Positions 13,101 through 25,193 are shown, numbered from the stretch's first letter. The stretch is 64,000 nucleotides of DNA from Acanthornis magna (GCA_036785705.1 JAWUZG010000036.1:9729501-9793500), one strand, 5' to 3'. Made by a program: numbers and translations. The notes: generated by a model not told the origin, from the sequence alone.

Positions 13101-13441
13101 CAGAAATATTGCAAGGGAAAAAGGGACTTTTCATCCTGCATTGCCTGCCATTGTTGAGATTCTTTACATTTTACTATCAAGAAAACTACGTAAGTACTAG
13201 CCTTGTTTAAAAGAAGAGGACTCAGTGAGTATTATACGAGACTCTTGACAGTTTGTTTCCTTCAGGTACCATGATTTTACATTTGAATTTGACCCAAGTG
13301 ATGTGCTGAGAAGTGTTCAGCTGATAAAAAAGAGTCTTCTGTGAAACTGTCATATTTTTGGCTCATTTTAATAGGCAGTGGTTTCATGTCAAAGAGACAC
13401 TTCACATTTGTTACAATTGGCAGCATTGTTATTTTTTTTTA
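10163..13441. other. Unique AT-rich DNA
   Basis: No recognised exon or interspersed repeat. Short open frames (for example 11,134-11,379 and 11,435-11,647, plus strand) carry no family motif. An A run followed by CCCC occurs near 11,860. Confidence 0.55.
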
Positions 13442-13656
13442 GGAAGCTATAAAGCCCTGATTGGAGCTGCAGCAAGCTTGTCACCAGAGACTCAGACTCA
13501 AGCTCTTTCAGTTGTACAAGCCCTCTGCAATTTGCTTGGCAGGAAACTGGCATGAAAATTGTGCCACTGAACAACAAGAAAGAAAAACTCCTTGAAGCTG
13601 GTGGAATTCTGGACACCCTCATGTTAGCTGTTCAGGCTGAGACCATTGCCTGACCT
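13442..13656 (+). pseudogene. Possible exon remnant or frameshifted coding-like fragment
   Basis: A long T run ending in AG (13,430-13,441) looks like a splice acceptor. The following frame reads SYKALIGAAASLSPETQ and then ALSVVQALCNLLGRKLA before a stop at about 13,555. One base out of register, a second open frame takes over (NKKEKLLEAGGILDTLMLAV) and ends at about 13,653. Both halves have the amphipathic, Leu/Ala-rich look of helical segments found ahead of GAIN/GPS domains in polycystin-1-like and adhesion receptors, but that is only a stylistic resemblance. No GT donor of good strength closes the segment. It may be a decayed exon, a terminal exon, or chance. The minus strand is open over the same interval, which weakens the case. 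Confidence 0.25.
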
Positions 13657-14442
13657 TCATTACTTTATATGTGGTTTTTAGCTTGATCTCGGAAATATGG
13701 TTTCTGCAATTGTATTGTTGCCTCCTGGTTGCCCTATTATAGTGCATTTTTTCTTTGTTATTGGCTATATTCAAGCAAATTCAAAGTGTGGGAGTAGTAG
13801 AAAAATATGTGTCCGTAAATATCATGAAAATGGATGTAAATAGAGGAAAGCCTGTGCCTGGCAGCAGGCTGTGTGCCAAATGTCACAGCAGTGCTGGCAG
13901 CTAATCAGCCAGCACAAGGCTTGGGATCGGGCTGTGGCACTGCCGCCCATGGGTGAGGACATGGGGGGCACTGGGGAGGAGAAAGAGCTGCTGTGGTTTG
14001 GGGGGAGCCGAAGGGATTTGGGGGACAAGCGCTAGGAATCAGGCGCTGTTAATTGCGCTGTTACCCAACTTCACCTAGGCTTAAATGTATTATAGTAGAA
14101 GGAAGTGATATGCTGTAATAAAAGGAACATGAAAACAGAAATATTCTGGGTACAATAGAAATGGGGGGGAGGTGGAGAAAACCACCCAAATCTCTATTTC
14201 TAGGATAGTGTGCTCAATTAAAAGGAAAAAAGAAAAGAAATTAAGATTATTATTTTCTTTTGAAGCTTGCTGCCTTCATGCTATAGTTTGATTTGCTGGG
14301 TGAGCACTGAGCAATAAGACATATAATTATTTTAAGAGAAAAATGTTAATTTGTATTACAAATAATTCCTATACACAAATATTGTTTCTAACATTGTGTT
14401 TCAAAATCTCATGGGTAAAACTCAATCTGAATCTTTTCTTAC
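13657..14442. other. Unique DNA with GC-rich patch
   Basis: About 13,840-14,060 is clearly richer in G+C than its surroundings (GCTGTGGCACTGCCGCCCAT, then GGGG runs). No LTR ends, tail or exon could be identified, so its nature is unknown. Confidence 0.5.
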
Positions 14443-14484
14443 AAATATGAAATATGAAATATGAAATATGAAATATGAAATATG
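14443..14484. repeat. Minisatellite, 6 units of AAATATG
   Basis: Six perfect tandem copies of the heptamer AAATATG (42 bp). They are followed to about 14,580 by degenerate ATAAAATATAACAT-like units, which suggests an older expanded array of related A/T words with a younger homogeneous core. Confidence 0.93.
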
Positions 14485-15769
14485 AACTGAATATAAATAT
14501 AAAATATGGAACATAACGTATAAAATATAACATAAAATATAACATATAAAATAAATATTAAACATAGAATATAAAATACCACTGTGAACCAAAAAGGGTT
14601 TCCTCTATAAAAATATAGGGGAATGAAATACACTGAGATGACAGAGATAAAAACCTGCACAGGCAACACACTTGAATAGTCTGATGTTAACAACTATTCC
14701 TTGCAAACCCTTTTCCTGCAGAGTCATTGCCTCCCATGGAGGCTGTTTGGGCACATCACTCAGGCAGAATCATTGCAGTTCACTGACACTTGGCAAGACA
14801 GGAGGGACTAGTTGGATGGCAGAATTTACCTCCACTGCAGCATTTAGAAAGGACATGCCTGCAGTCTTCTTGAATGCTTAACTAAGATACTTGGCAGCTC
14901 GTTAGAAAACAAAACTATGTCCCTAACAATCTTTCCACCATTCTCTCTGATGACAGAGGTAAAATTTCACTAAGCTCAGAAGTTATAGCTGTGAATCTCA
15001 AGACATGAATATAAACATTTGCCAAAACTCTAAAGCTGGTGTTTCTGTGCATAAATGTCTACCATACACTCTGTGATGGCAACACATTACAAAAATTTTT
15101 CCTGTTCCTTAAAAAAATTAGGATGTTTTAATGTTAATATAAGCCATAGACTTTCTTAATATTTAAGTTAAATGCTATTAATAGACTGTTAGAATCACAT
15201 ACGTATCTGCATGAAATCACTAGGAGACTTTTCATTATCTTCCAGGATGAGATGATGAACTGCTGAAAGAGGAGGAAAGAGTTGTTATGGATCTCAAATT
15301 TCACACGCATAAAAAAAAAAAAAGGAAAAGAGAAAAAAATCCCAGCATCAAATATGTAAAAAACTCAATGAAAAGTTAGTAGGTTGGCTGATTTTCTGGT
15401 CTGATAATACTTCTATAAGCTTTATTGTGAGCTTCAATATAATTGATTTCAAGATTTGCTGGTTACAAATCATAAACTGTTAGCGACAAACTGAGAATTT
15501 TCCTTTTGTTTTTAAACATCACATGACTTAGTTTTCATTAGATAGCTGTTTCATTTTTAAAGTCTTAAACACTGCAAATGGGTGTTTTAATCTTATTCAA
15601 ATGTTTTGAAAATCCTAATTCTCACTAATTGCTAAGCAAATGGTATGCAGTGAAATGAAGAATAGATGTTAAAATAAAATGGTTTATAATACCTGGCACA
15701 ATTCCCAGAAATCAAGCCATTTCACATCCTTGATGCACTGACAAATATGTTTTTGTTTTTTTCCTCAGC
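14485..15769. other. AT-rich DNA, degenerate tandem words then unique sequence
   Basis: To about 14,580 there are degenerate AT words continuing the heptamer array; beyond that the sequence is unique. An A run of about 13 lies near 15,310. No gene recognised. Confidence 0.55.
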
Positions 15770-16110
15770 CAGTGTAAACAAACATTGTGGTGGTGGCTGG
15801 GGGGAAGGCGGAAGGTCTTAGGGTCGGACTGGCTTTGTCCTTGTCTACAGCACATCTCCACCCCCTTGCTACTCCCAAACACTTCTGCAGATCTCATTTC
15901 CCACATCGCTGCAGCGTAAAGGAAGTTTAAAAGGGCTGCGCGTATACTTCATAGGAAGGTAATAAGGCATTGCAAGACTAACTTCACACTTCGCTCGTCT
16001 GTCAAGGGGGTCTCCCCTTCCCAACAATACCCCAATGTTTTGGTAGGCAGGCTCCAGCCCACTTAGCCAGCGAGGAGGCACGGGTGGAATGCCAGGTATG
16101 TCTACAGAGC
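15770..16110. promoter_or_regulatory. CpG-rich patch, candidate promoter or enhancer
   Basis: Within about 340 bp there are roughly ten CpG dinucleotides (for example CTGCGCGTATAC, TTCGCTCG, AGCGAGG), whereas surrounding DNA has almost none. It opens with GTGTAAACAAACA, which holds a forkhead-type GTAAACA site, and carries a TTTAAAAGGGCTGCGCG TATA-like sequence near 15,926. Overlapping minus-strand open frames exist (15,712-15,906 and 15,869-16,081) but have no known motif. Retained CpGs suggest either an unmethylated regulatory element or a young insertion. It falls short of the usual size for a CpG island. No transcript can be assigned. Confidence 0.3.
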
Positions 16111-19100
16111 AAAGTAGTGCAGGCAGCCTGACGCCAGGAGAGAATAGGCAGGTACCTATTGAGTTACAGGATTTCTACAAATCTAATCCACGTGTAATGT
16201 GAGACTTATTACAGAGTCAGCCTCTGCCAGGGCTGTGAAAAGTCTGGGGATATGAACAGCCCGAGAAACAATGATCCCAGTTAACTCATTGCGACCCAAC
16301 ACTGGTTGACCAAAACTGGTGTCTCTTGGCCTTGTAATTAATTTCTTAAACTGTGATTACAAGCTGTATCTTCTCAAGTGTTTAATAGTAAATGCAAGAA
16401 ATTACTGATCAAACTGGGTGACATTATGTCTACTGCAGTACTGTGTGTTACTGAGGAAGTTAATATTTATTCACCAAAATGTGTAATATATGCAAATTAA
16501 GCAGGAACATTTAACGTGGGAAGCATTTTGATACACCCATTCTCAGCAGATAATAATACAAAGAGGAGGAAAAAAATCAAATGTTGTTGCAATTAAGACT
16601 CCCTGATTTTTTGACATATTGGGAATAAGCTGCAGCAATTAAAAGTGACTGTACAGTACAAATCTGCAAAGTTCTTCAGTCACTTTTATTTTGAATGAGA
16701 AACTTGATAACCCATTTGTCTGCTCATTAGACTTCTTTTTAGTCATGCACCTCTGGTATTCTCAGCTAATAACCTTCCTCTCGTATTATATCTTACCTGA
16801 CTTTGACAAATAATGAAGCAGAATCCCTCACAATCAATTAATATTTAATTTGGGTGCCTTTGGTCACTAAAAATAAAATTATTTTATATTGTTGAGGATT
16901 AAGGTTAAGGAATGCTCACATTTCTGGAAATGGTCTGCAGTTGTTCAGATTATATTTGAAAGCCAGAAAGTCAGAAATGGTAATAAACAATGTTGAATCC
17001 ACACTCAGAGTTGCACCTTGCAACAGACTGTTGATTCTGTTCCTTCCCTCAGGCTGTTTAATAGCTACATGACACCTTTAGAGAAGGTCAACTGCTATGG
17101 GCTCTGATATTATCAGTTCATCGCTGATACCCATCTGGCTATTTATTGACACATATATTTTACTCTAGCAACCAAAAACAAACAAGACTTTGGAAGAATA
17201 GTGGCCCAGTCATCATAGAAGTTAAAAATTTGTTCAGTCTACTTTAAGAATTCTTATTTTGCCCAATTAGTAACCATTCTGTGATTTTATAAAATTGAAA
17301 CTTTAGAGATAGTTTTTAATTGTAAATAATATTTCTCCTTGGTACTAGAATTGCAATGTAGAAACACTTTGCTGCTTTTTGCATTGAATATGAATATGGA
17401 GAATATATTTTATATTTTATATATCTGGCCCAAGTGATGTGGAAAGATTGTGTCTCTTATTTTTAATGTCTTACATAATTTGGGAATATCCTGTATCTAA
17501 AACTGGAAGAAGTAGACAGAACATAAGGATTTCAAGATGTCTAATCATAAAATCTGAATCAAAAAAATTGCTTTAACTATCTGGGAGCCTTACAAGGACA
17601 TTTTCTTGGGCCAGAGCAAAAAAAAAGAGATTAAAATCTGCAAAAGTAAACATTGCAGTGTCATGTTTTGAGCACTAGATCCCAGTATGGATACAATCAC
17701 GAGTCATTGTTTGAAGTTTGAGGGAGGCAAATATCTCCTAACGAGTTTCACATGAGCTGCCATGATGGGGAGGATGCCATGTACACCAGCCAGTAGGACA
17801 ATATTAAAGATGTGTATCTACTAAACGCCTGTCTAGGATAAATCTTTGCTTAGCACTAGCTGGACAACCCACTTTTTCTGTACAGCCTGGAACAAATGTT
17901 TTACAGCAATTTTCCCACCTTTTTAAAAAGGCGGCATCTCTCCATTCAGCTTCTTGGACCTACCATGCAAACTAAAGATTTTAAAACCGTTCATCACAAG
18001 TAGAAACCTCGATGACCTTTGACTGTAGGCAGTGACAACCAAAACCTGAACAGAATACGACCTTCTGGAAAATCATATCTACTGCTTACATGCAATTCCA
18101 GTATTTCACCTAGCTAACCTAGCAAGAATAAAGCCACTTATTTCCTACTGAGTGAAAAAACAGTAATGAAAGTTCAAAAAATTGCTTTTTCTTGATTTTA
18201 CATGGTAGTTGCAAATGCTTATATATTCATTTTCTTAAAATTTACTGCACCATATGTCAGCAGAAAGTTTTAGCCTCATTTTCTGAAGATTTGGACAAAA
18301 GTTTGATGTTTAACATTTAGGTGGTTACATGAGGTCTCAGCTTGTTCTAGTGCTCTTTACTCCTCCTTTCAAGTAGTCTTATCCCTGCTTAGCCTCTGTG
18401 GTAGGTAAAAAGACATTGTTAATCAATGCTTACATTGCGTAGTCTCCTTAGAAATAACATTCAAAACCTGGAAAAGTACGAATGTACAGGGTAATTTACA
18501 GTAATCTTCTCAGTACTACGGACGCTTTTGATAGGAATGATATGCATCTGAAAACATAGCAACATTTAAGACAGTCTTCCTGAAGCTATAAGCACATTAA
18601 ATCAATGAGGGTGTAAGTTGCCTTTAAAAAAAAACAAAAAAACCCAGTAAGATGGAGACTTTCAGCAACCTCACTTAGTAGGTTCTACCAAATATTACAA
18701 AATGCTATTACATGTGGTGGGTTTAAGCAATTTTACCTTTCCCTTATTTGATGGATGGTATTTTGGGGCTTGTTTCAGGGTTGGGATATGTTTGTGTGGT
18801 TTTTCTCTTGGAGGCTGACTTTATAACATCTTCATATTGACTTAGCACCAGGTTTCAAAATTTAGGTATAATTACACAAACACGTGAGTAAATGCACTTA
18901 GATAGGTAGCTCCCTTCCTTCCTCCCTATTAGTCATGTGTGCAACTGTTCATAAACTGTGTCCATGCTAATAATTCAAATTTGGTATCCTAAAACATACG
19001 CAAAACAGAATTCTATAATAAATTGGAAAAATCTGTACGTTTTAGGTCACACTTCTGAAAATACTGAAAACACTGTCTTCATATCTACATTTGAATTGTT

Positions 19101-20779
19101 CTAGTTCTGTTCTAAATTTAAGTTGTGTGTGAGATGAGATTTTTTCTTTTTTCTTTAATAGCTCTCAATGAGATTTAAAATCTTTGGCTACTTTTCTAAG
19201 CCTCTTGCAAAAGGATAAATCCCTTGCATGTTAATTCCCAACCCACAACATACCCTTTCCTGAAAGTCTGTGGAAACTTTTAAATGTGTACAAGGTAATC
19301 CATAAATAATTATTTTAAATATTATTTAAAACACACATGAGAAATTTGGCTTGGTTACTATATTATATACTATTGATGGTGCATTCCTTGGAAGAGATGC
19401 ATGATTTTCAGGTCACTGAAGCCTTGGTGAAAACAAGAGAAGGCCAAGCATCCCCATGCTGGTGAGCTGAAGTTGCTGATTAACTATGAAGTAGAACTGC
19501 TGAAAGTGAAAGTTGTGCTAGGGCACTTGCCAGAGCTGTGTCATAACTGACCAATTTTTTTGTGCTTTCCAGAAAATGTAGTCAATATATCCATGTAAAA
19601 ATATTCGAACTGAACACTGGTAAGGAGCTCGGAATTTTGCTGCTGATTTTCTACCCTTCAATCTTTAGAATTTGTTGAAACACAGCTAAGAAATGTGAGC
19701 AATTTTTATGGTCATTGATAACTTCTTGCAGAAATGTCTGCACTTCACTAGAAGATGCTTATGTGCCTGAAATACAGAAGATTGAAAAAGTTTTACAAGT
19801 TAAATACATGTTTCTTATTTCCCATAGTCACACTGCATTTACAAATGTAAGGGGTGAGTTAATTACTTAGCAATGCTGACAGCAACCTGGAAAATCTTTT
19901 CCCAACAATTTCCTCAATTCCTCACCGATGTTCCTCAAGGCCAAACCTCAGACCCTACTTTGGACACTATTTGAAAGCCAGCTTTCACAAACCAGCTGGT
20001 TCTGCAGTCATGTCTGCTGCTTAGACTGTTCTGGGCTCAGGCTTGGAAGAATGGAGCTCTGGTCATGGGTGGCACAGCTGATGCTCAGTTGGAGTTGGAG
20101 GCAGAGACCTTTGGAAACTGTTCCAGGTCAGTTGGCAAAATGTGTTGCCTCCAGCTCTGCTTCCTGGTGTTCAGGTGACCTCTTCATGGAAGCCTGGTGG
20201 AATATGTGGGTAGAGAGCTAATTCGTTTTTGTGAGCAGTCTTTGGCTTACCTGGCTTTAACCATTCAGCCATACACAGTAGCTAATCTTTAATGTCTTGA
20301 TTTACAAGTCTGTTTTTGTTAATGATTTTTTCTGCATTACTCTTGGCAGAAGTTTAGGCTCTCAGGGAGTTTCTCTCCCAGCAGTGAAACTAAAGACTGA
20401 GGACTGGTGCCAATGTTCACAAAAGTAAGTTGTTCTGTTTGGTGTGTTTCTATGAAGTTGCTTTTGAAATGCCTGGGAAATGTGTGTTTTCTACAATATG
20501 CTACTCATGGCTTTAATTAAAACCCAAAACCCACTCTCCTGAAGTTATTTTCAGTCACAAATGCTAAAACAGTGGCAGAACATGGTAGAACTGGCTGTGA
20601 ATTTTTTTAAAGTGGATTGTTTACAGCTTCAGAAAAGCTGTGTTGCTTGGGAGTCTGTGCTGGTCTTTGGCCATGTTATACTGGGAACAGGTTCTATGAC
20701 CAAAAAGGAAAAGGAAAGTTACAAGAAACTGCCTCTTGCTTTCAAAAGACTGTCAGAGCTCCTCACTGCTTTGGACATG
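16111..20779. other. Unique AT-rich DNA, no gene seen
   Basis: No interspersed repeat or exon recognised across about 4.6 kb. There are almost no open frames over 60 codons between about 16.1 and 19.9 kb, which fits non-coding DNA. From 19,930 to 20,220 base composition rises in G+C, and a 97-codon frame there has no recognisable motif. Confidence 0.55.
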
Positions 20780-21356
20780 TGTGCTGGTTTTGACTGGGGT
20801 AAAGTTAATTCTCTTGACAGTAACTGGTATGGGGCTGTGTTTTGGATTTATGCTGGAAACAGTGCTGATAACAGAGGGTTGCTTTAGTTACTGCTGAGCA
20901 GCGCTAACACGGTGTCAAGGCCCTTTCCTCTCCTCACCCCATCCCAGAACCGAGAAGGCTGGGGCTGCATGGGAAACTGGAACAGGACACAGCCAGGACA
21001 ACTGACCCCAGCAGATATCAGGGATATTTCATCTCATATGGCAACATGGTCAGTATATAAATCTGGGGGAGGAAGCAGCAAGGGAAGAAGGATGTTTGGG
21101 GTGATGGCATTTGTCTTCCCAAGTCACCCTTCTGCATGGTGGAGCCCTGAGTTCCTGGAGATGGCTGAGCACCTGCCTGCTGATGGTAAGTGGTGAATTA
21201 ATTCCTTGCTTTGCTTTGCTTGCATGTGTGACTTTTGCTTTCCCTATTTTACTGTCTGTATCTCAACCCATAAGTTCTTTCACTTTTACTCTCTCCACGC
21301 CCCCGCTGATGAGCAAGTGACTGAATAGCTGTGTGGTGCTTAGTCACCAGCTGGTA
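20780..21356 (+). mobile_element. ERVL-type endogenous retrovirus LTR, plus strand
   Basis: This matches the LTR of a retrovirus-like family widespread in birds. It starts with TGTGCTGGTTTTGACTGGGG and has the ATGGGGCTGTGTTTTGGATT block and GTTACTGCTGAGCAGCGC. A TATA box (TATATAA, 21,054-21,060) is followed by the GTGATGGCATTTGTCTTCCC, CTGGAGATGGCTGA and TTGCTTTGCTTTGCTTG segments, and then GTGTGGTGCTTAGTCACCAG. The usual 3' end, which closes in CA, is missing: similarity stops after AGCTGGTA. Where related LTRs have an ATTAAA-like signal, this copy reads CTATTTTACTG, so the poly(A) signal seems lost. No gag, pol or primer-binding site is seen beside it. It is therefore a degraded LTR, probably solo. 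The left edge is firm; the right edge is approximate. Confidence 0.85.
21054..21060 (+). promoter_or_regulatory. TATA box of the ERVL-type LTR
   Basis: TATATAA inside CAGTATATAAATCTGGGG, at the position expected for the U3 promoter of this LTR family, about 275 bp after the LTR start. Transcription, if any, would begin about 25-30 bp downstream and run to the right. Confidence 0.7.
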
Positions 21357-24300
21357 GCATGGTAGGTTCTTAGAACTCAGAAACAGTCTCCACTTGGTCT
21401 GAGCAACACTCCGATAGGTCTGTCTTCTTCAACTCATCCCATGGACAGCAACTCAGTCTTCTTCTACCCCAGACCCAATATGGGCCTTCTGCAGTTGTGG
21501 TCTCTCTCCGGGGGTGCAGGAGTACCTATGTTCCATGTCCATCACATGCCTTGCTTGCAGGATGGTGCTGGAATTGTGTTTCAGCTCTCTTGAGGACCAA
21601 TAGGAGCCAGGTGTACTCTTCTAGAGAAGCAAACACCTTTTGCACGTATTGGGCTTCCTGCACGCTCGACCTTTGGTCACAGCCTCTTCATATCTTCTGC
21701 TACTTTTTACGAGCTTTGCTTTGCAACTGCTGTCGCTCAGCTTTCTTGCAAGCAGAGATTATGGTAGGATCAAATGATTCAAGGAACTGAGGAGCTCAGC
21801 AGAATGCTTTTCCCTTAATCTAGTTGTGCCATCTCTTAACCCTGGCCATTTTGCACAGATCCCAAGTCAGCTAATGCTCAGCTGTCGTGTCAGGAGTGCT
21901 GCCACCTGCCCAGCCCTGGCATCCCAAGCTGATGAGTGTCACCAATTGCCTCTGGCATAAATTAAATGGGCCATCTCTCAAATTATAAGCCTGGAAAACA
22001 GCTTATGTGTCTTAATGGAATCCTAAAGATGGGCATTTTAAATTAGATCTCCAAACTCAGCCTGATGAGGAGTAATGTTTGCAAATATTTAAGTTAAGAC
22101 CTAGCATTATCCACTCCTGAATATAAGGAAAGGCAAAATAATTATTAATGTCACCATCATTGCCCAGCATTTAGAAGGGTAGCATTTCTACTGCTTAGCC
22201 AACAGGAAAGCTTATTTCAGGGAAGTTGTGATCACCACTCAGCAAACCTGCTTTAGAAGTGTGTGAAGGTATTGGCAGTCTCCCAGAATACTTCCAGCAA
22301 GTGTTAAGAGCAGATACTCACTACAGAGAGGCAGATGGAAAAGGCTAACATAAAACAGTATCAGCACATGAACTGTGAGAAGGAAGTTTCTTGTTTATAA
22401 AGGTTAGTTGCAGTTATCTTTCCAGGAGTGCAAAGGTTGCACAAAGTCTAACAGCTCAAAACCTGAAATGTTTTATTAATTTATTTACTTGTTCATACGT
22501 ACAGCTGAATTTGGCCTGATTTGTAGCCTGAATTACAGCTTGATTTGCAGCAAGAGGGAAAGGCCATCAGTGAAACAGACATCCTTTTTTATTGGAAATA
22601 ATGATAACTGTTAGGAAACTGTGGAAATAATGCTTCAGGCATAGCACTGCTTTTATAGTTAACTAAATAATTAATTTTGACTCATATAGATTGCTTCATT
22701 TCTGGACACAATTTAAAACTGTACAGCAATATGACTTGAAAGCACTTGCAAATTAGTGCTCCCATTTTTAATTTACATGTACAATGTCATACCTGGTATG
22801 TCTTTGCCTTGCTTCTTCTGTTCACCCTTTCACTAACCTAAACAGAACAGTTCCTCCACATGTGAGATAATAAATTTTGAGGCAGTTTTGATGCCATGTC
22901 TGTTCTTAAGCATTTGACATCCTTTCTTTGGGTGAGAGAAACTTTTTTGAAAGACAAAGTTACATTCGTTAGTGAAAACTAAACTAATATGCTCTGTTTA
23001 ATTGGGAAATACACTAATAAATTTATTATTTCCTGTGCTTATTCATTACATTAATGTTGTTACCATGTTTTTAAAATTTTGGTAACTAGCAGAATGCTTG
23101 TGATACAGAAATATTTGAATTAATTTGTACAGTAATATTCATAGCAATGGTAGCAACCCTGATATTCTTAGAACTTCCTTTACCATTATATTTTTCAGAT
23201 AAAACTCACCCTGAATAAAATACATAGCATGTGAGGCCTATGCCATTTCCTAAAAAGCTGATTTTTTCCTTGGTTTACATTTTTGTGCTTTCAAATGGAG
23301 GAAAAGCAAACAGATAAATACAGAAAAAAAAAGTTTTTCATGTGAATATTCATTAATGGATACAGTTTATCCTATTATGCATACAGCTGATCAGTCATAT
23401 AATCTAAAAGTCTTTGTGTGATATGTAATTTTTTCTTTCATATGTCTGTTGCAAACAAAGCTTTTGAAGAACTTAACATTTGACCTGAATTACTGCAGCT
23501 GGAACTGTGTTGTCTAACTGGGCATGGTATATAAGGTTCTAGGTTATATGCAGGGTATTCACATTGATTCATAGAATTTTACAAGTGTAATCCAGATGTG
23601 GATGTGGACCAACATATTTGTGCTGTTGGCATAAGTCAACAAATACTTGCTTGGGCTCTGCAGCAGGGGAAAAGCCGTGCCTTGGACTCTCATTTTTCCT
23701 CTGCACTGGAACAGACTGATATCTAGGACGAGTCTGGACAGGAGGGACAGTGGCTTTGCTGGGGTGGGTGGCTCCAGCCCATCCTTCCTGCTTCAAGCAA
23801 AAGGCCCAGCTGCTCCAGGAGCTCTCTGTCACACCTCCATCTCTTCCTGGCAACACTGGCCCAATCCCAGCCGTAAAGCTGAAAGCCCAGGTTTCCCAGC
23901 TGTGGAGCTGAACTCAGTTTTTTCTCATAGCTTTTTCAGGCATCCCTGACTGTGGCAATAGCTTGGACCATTGTTTGTTTGGGTTGTCTGGTATGTACCT
24001 GAATTTAAACATTTTTGTCTCCTAAATAACAGGCTTTAAGAGAAATACATGGAACAAATGTTTTGAGCGCTGTCTTCATCTTTCTGTCTCTTGTCAGGGG
24101 AAAGAAACAGTATTTCTGTGTAGCTGAGGTTGCACTATTACATTTAAAAATAATTATGTTACAAACCAAGTGAGGCACTTTTACTCTGAAATATCTGGGG
24201 AGTATAAAAAAGCGAAGCTAGACTTATGTTTTAGGCACATTTATAATTGTACATGCACTTAATTGCTGTTGCGAGTGCTCCATTTTTCCCATTTGCACAT

Positions 24301-25156
24301 GCTGATGGGCCCATAGCTCTGGCTCTGGCTGCTCAGCAGAGAGAAGAAGGACTAAAAAGCATCTGCCCTATATTTTAGCTTTTATTCAGAGATGTTTCTT
24401 ATCAGTGATGTCAGAAAAAGCTGGAACTTAAGAAGGAAGCAGCTTTTGTCTGTCTGCATTGCTTGCCCAAGGGAAACTCATGACATACTCTAAATGAATG
24501 GGAGGTACAGTAATCCCAAAATGCTGTCTGATTTCCCTGGCCTAATAAAGTAAGCTTTCCTACACATCCTAGCATAATGACTTCTGCACAGACCATAAGG
24601 AGTCTTTGCATTACTGCTTGATCTTCTTATGTTCCGGTAGTTAGTTAAAATGTCAAAGATTGCTCTAGGTTAAAAAATATTTTCTTTTAAGAACTAATGT
24701 CTTTTACTTTTGCCATTAAGATAGAGTTGTGTCATACTGCATCATGTTGGGTCTCATGACAGGCCTCATTTTACCCAATTCACAGAGAAAAGAAAATCTA
24801 CTTCAAGTGTCGATGTAATGCATCTGGTTCAAGTGAAACCATATTATCCTTTTTAATTCAGAGGTTTAGTTCAAACCTAAGGTATTGGCCCAGGTAGCCA
24901 GTGTCCCAAACTGGGGGGATGCCTCTCTCCTCCCAGGACTAGTGATTCTGGGATCAATCTCTAGACCATTTGTGATTTGGATGTGATCAGGAAAACATAA
25001 AGATGTTTTCACCATCAGCATTTATTTATAAGCATGGAGTAAGCACCTCCATAAGGGAAATGCAGCTGCAACATGTTCCTTGGTGTTCAGCAGCCAGTAG
25101 GCTTTCTGAATGGTGATTTACATATTCAGTGAGTATGCCTTTGGCAGGCTTATGTC
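21357..25156. other. Mostly unique DNA, GC-rich patches at 21.4-21.9 and 23.6-23.9 kb
   Basis: The 500 bp directly after the LTR are richer in G+C than average and could belong to the same insertion, but I recognise no primer-binding site or retroviral motif. A second GC-rich stretch (about 23,640-23,930) has open frames on both strands and no known motif. The remainder is ordinary AT-rich DNA. Confidence 0.5.
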
Positions 25157-25193
25157 ATCATAGAATCATAGAATGGTTTGGTTTGCAAGGGGC
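25157..25193 (-). mobile_element. Very short CR1 3' tail, minus strand
   Basis: ATCATAGAATCATAGAATGG followed by TTTGGTTTGCAAGGGG is the reverse complement of the CR1 3' end, including two copies of the 8-bp ATTCTATG terminal repeat. Only about 37 bp are identifiable, so the element was truncated almost completely at insertion. The tail repeats are perfect, which argues for a relatively recent event. Confidence 0.8.

Noticed and set aside
23568..23590. ATTCATAGAATTTTACAAG as another CR1 tail.
   Set aside because: Only about ten bases fit the tail repeat and no CR1 body follows on either side.
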